Shown piece after piece: positions 13,324 to 14,258 of a DNA stretch of 14,258 nt. The notes under the pieces were generated by a model. The model had not been told where the DNA came from. It saw nothing but the letters and a program-made list of their open reading frames with translations, and did no database searches. Each line of letters opens with the position of its first letter. The first letter of the stretch is position 1. Location: the NCBI GenBank assembly GCA_046152935.1, contig JBJXGB010000185.1:1-14258 (forward strand). The letters are read 5' to 3'. The DNA comes from CAZMFZ01 sp046152935 (GTDB lineage: Bacteria; Bacteroidota; Bacteroidia; Cytophagales; UBA9547). The translations under genes were made by a program, and so were the position numbers.

Positions 13324-14258
13324 TTGGCAGAAATATCTACAAATATTCAAAAAGCAATCGCATTACTCATTGATAATGAGGTAATTGGCTTCCCAACCGA
13401 AACTGTGTATGGTTTGGCTGGAAACGCATTGAGCGAGAGTGCAGTTCTCAAAATATTTGATGTAAAACAACGACCAAAATTCGATCCTTTAATCCTACAT
13501 ACTTCATCTATTCAACGTATTGAAGATTTTGTACTTGAAATTCCTGATGTGGCATACCAGCTTTTTGAGAGGTTTTCGCCCGGTCCAATCACCATTTTAC
13601 TCCCCAAAAAAAGTAATATTCCAGATATTGTCACTTCTGGTTTATCTCAAGTGGCAATTCGCATTCCCAACCATCCTTTGGCTTTAAATTTATTGCAAAA
13701 ACTACCCTTTCCATTGGCTGCGCCAAGTGCCAATCCTTTTGGGTACATCAGCCCTACTTCTGCTCAACATGTTGATAATCAACTAGGTACGAAAATTAAA
13801 TTAATTTTGGATGGTGGAGAATCAGGTATTGGCGTAGAATCGACAATTATTGGGTTTGAGAAAAAAAAACCCGTAATTTTCAGATTGGGTGGCCTTTCAA
13901 TCGAAGAAATCGAAGAAGTTACCGGCAAATTGGAAGTAAGAGAAAGTAGTTCTTCGCCAGCCGCACCCGGAATGCTAAAAAGCCATTACGCACCTCAAAA
14001 GCCCTTTTTACTAGGGGATATTAATGAATTACTAAATAAAAATAAAGGCAAAAAAATAGGTTTACTAAGTTTTAGAGACCAGTATAAATTTGAAAACAGT
14101 TATATTCTATCGACATCAGGTAACTTTTTGGAGGCAAGTAAAAATTTATTCAAATACTTAAGGATACTTGATGAAAGTAATGTCGACATAATTTTAGCAG
14201 AACTTGTGCCAGATCAAAATTTGGGTAAAGCCATCAATGATAGATTAAGAAGAGCTGC
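13324..14258 (+). CDS. tsaC: L-threonylcarbamoyladenylate synthase (Sua5/YrdC), 3' end cut by window
   Basis: Cytoplasmic enzyme that makes threonylcarbamoyl-AMP from threonine, bicarbonate and ATP, the first step of tRNA t6A37 synthesis. 311 residues are visible with no stop before the edge. YrdC domain: PTETVYGLAGNA (24-35), KQRPKFDPLILH (48-59), SPGPITILL (85-93), PLAAPSANPFGYISPTS (130-146) and GVESTIIGF (170-178). The interdomain linker PAAPGMLKSHYAP (212-224) is typical of the two-domain Sua5 form and closes over the active site. A C-terminal Sua5 domain follows; AINDRLRRAA suggests only a few residues are missing. The start is taken as TTG 13324: an in-frame TAA at 13303-13305 (the toxin stop) bars earlier starts, and no ATG or GTG lies between. 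It begins 18 bases after the toxin gene, so its transcription may depend on the promoters upstream. Confidence 0.93.
   Translation, partial: MAEISTNIQKAIALLIDNEVIGFPTETVYGLAGNALSESAVLKIFDVKQRPKFDPLILHTSSIQRIEDFVLEIPDVAYQLFERFSPGPITILLPKKSNIPDIVTSGLSQVAIRIPNHPLALNLLQKLPFPLAAPSANPFGYISPTSAQHVDNQLGTKIKLILDGGESGIGVESTIIGFEKKKPVIFRLGGLSIEEIEEVTGKLEVRESSSSPAAPGMLKSHYAPQKPFLLGDINELLNKNKGKKIGLLSFRDQYKFENSYILSTSGNFLEASKNLFKYLRILDESNVDIILAELVPDQNLGKAINDRLRRA

Overview
The window looks like a chromosomal segment from a member of the Bacteroidota; the order cannot be fixed from the sequence. The evidence is AT-rich DNA, a DUF5683 gene followed by dapB and lepB (an order familiar from this phylum, often next to parAB), a Bacteroidota-style type I signal peptidase, no obvious Shine-Dalgarno sequences, and several matches to the phylum's -7 promoter element TAnnTTTG.

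Layout. (1) 1-2906 is a plus-strand housekeeping block: the 3' part of a DUF5683 membrane protein gene, dapB (lysine/diaminopimelate synthesis) and lepB (signal peptidase I), ended by a 16-bp perfect hairpin. The whole dapB-lepB gap is filled by a heptanucleotide tandem array. (2) 2962-5093 holds a DUF885 lipoprotein (putative metallopeptidase) and a convergent cold-shock protein gene, sharing a bidirectional terminator. (3) 5316-11304 is a compact surface-glycan locus. Four overlapping plus-strand genes (FkbM methyltransferase, zinc-ribbon methyltransferase, two glycosyltransferases) converge on two overlapping minus-strand genes (flippase, then a second FkbM methyltransferase). It contains no recognisable initiating phosphoglycosyltransferase, polymerase or sugar-nucleotide synthesis genes, so it probably modifies or exports a glycan whose other parts are encoded elsewhere. 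(4) 11350-14258 is a second plus-strand housekeeping block: rsmA (16S rRNA dimethylation), an acyl-CoA thioesterase, and a Sua5/TsaC-type enzyme of tRNA t6A synthesis that runs off the window. Between the thioesterase and tsaC sits a toxin-antitoxin pair in which both genes appear to have lost one base.

How the parts relate. The flanking blocks are core metabolism and translation genes. The glycan locus between csp and rsmA and the decayed toxin-antitoxin pair are the accessory parts. I do not see a clearly new molecular system. The points most worth a second look are the double frameshift in the toxin-antitoxin pair, the heptamer array touching the lepB start, the reduced convergent glycan locus with one glycosyltransferase lacking the usual acidic residue, and the divergent promoter region before rsmA, where the flippase mRNA may be leaderless.
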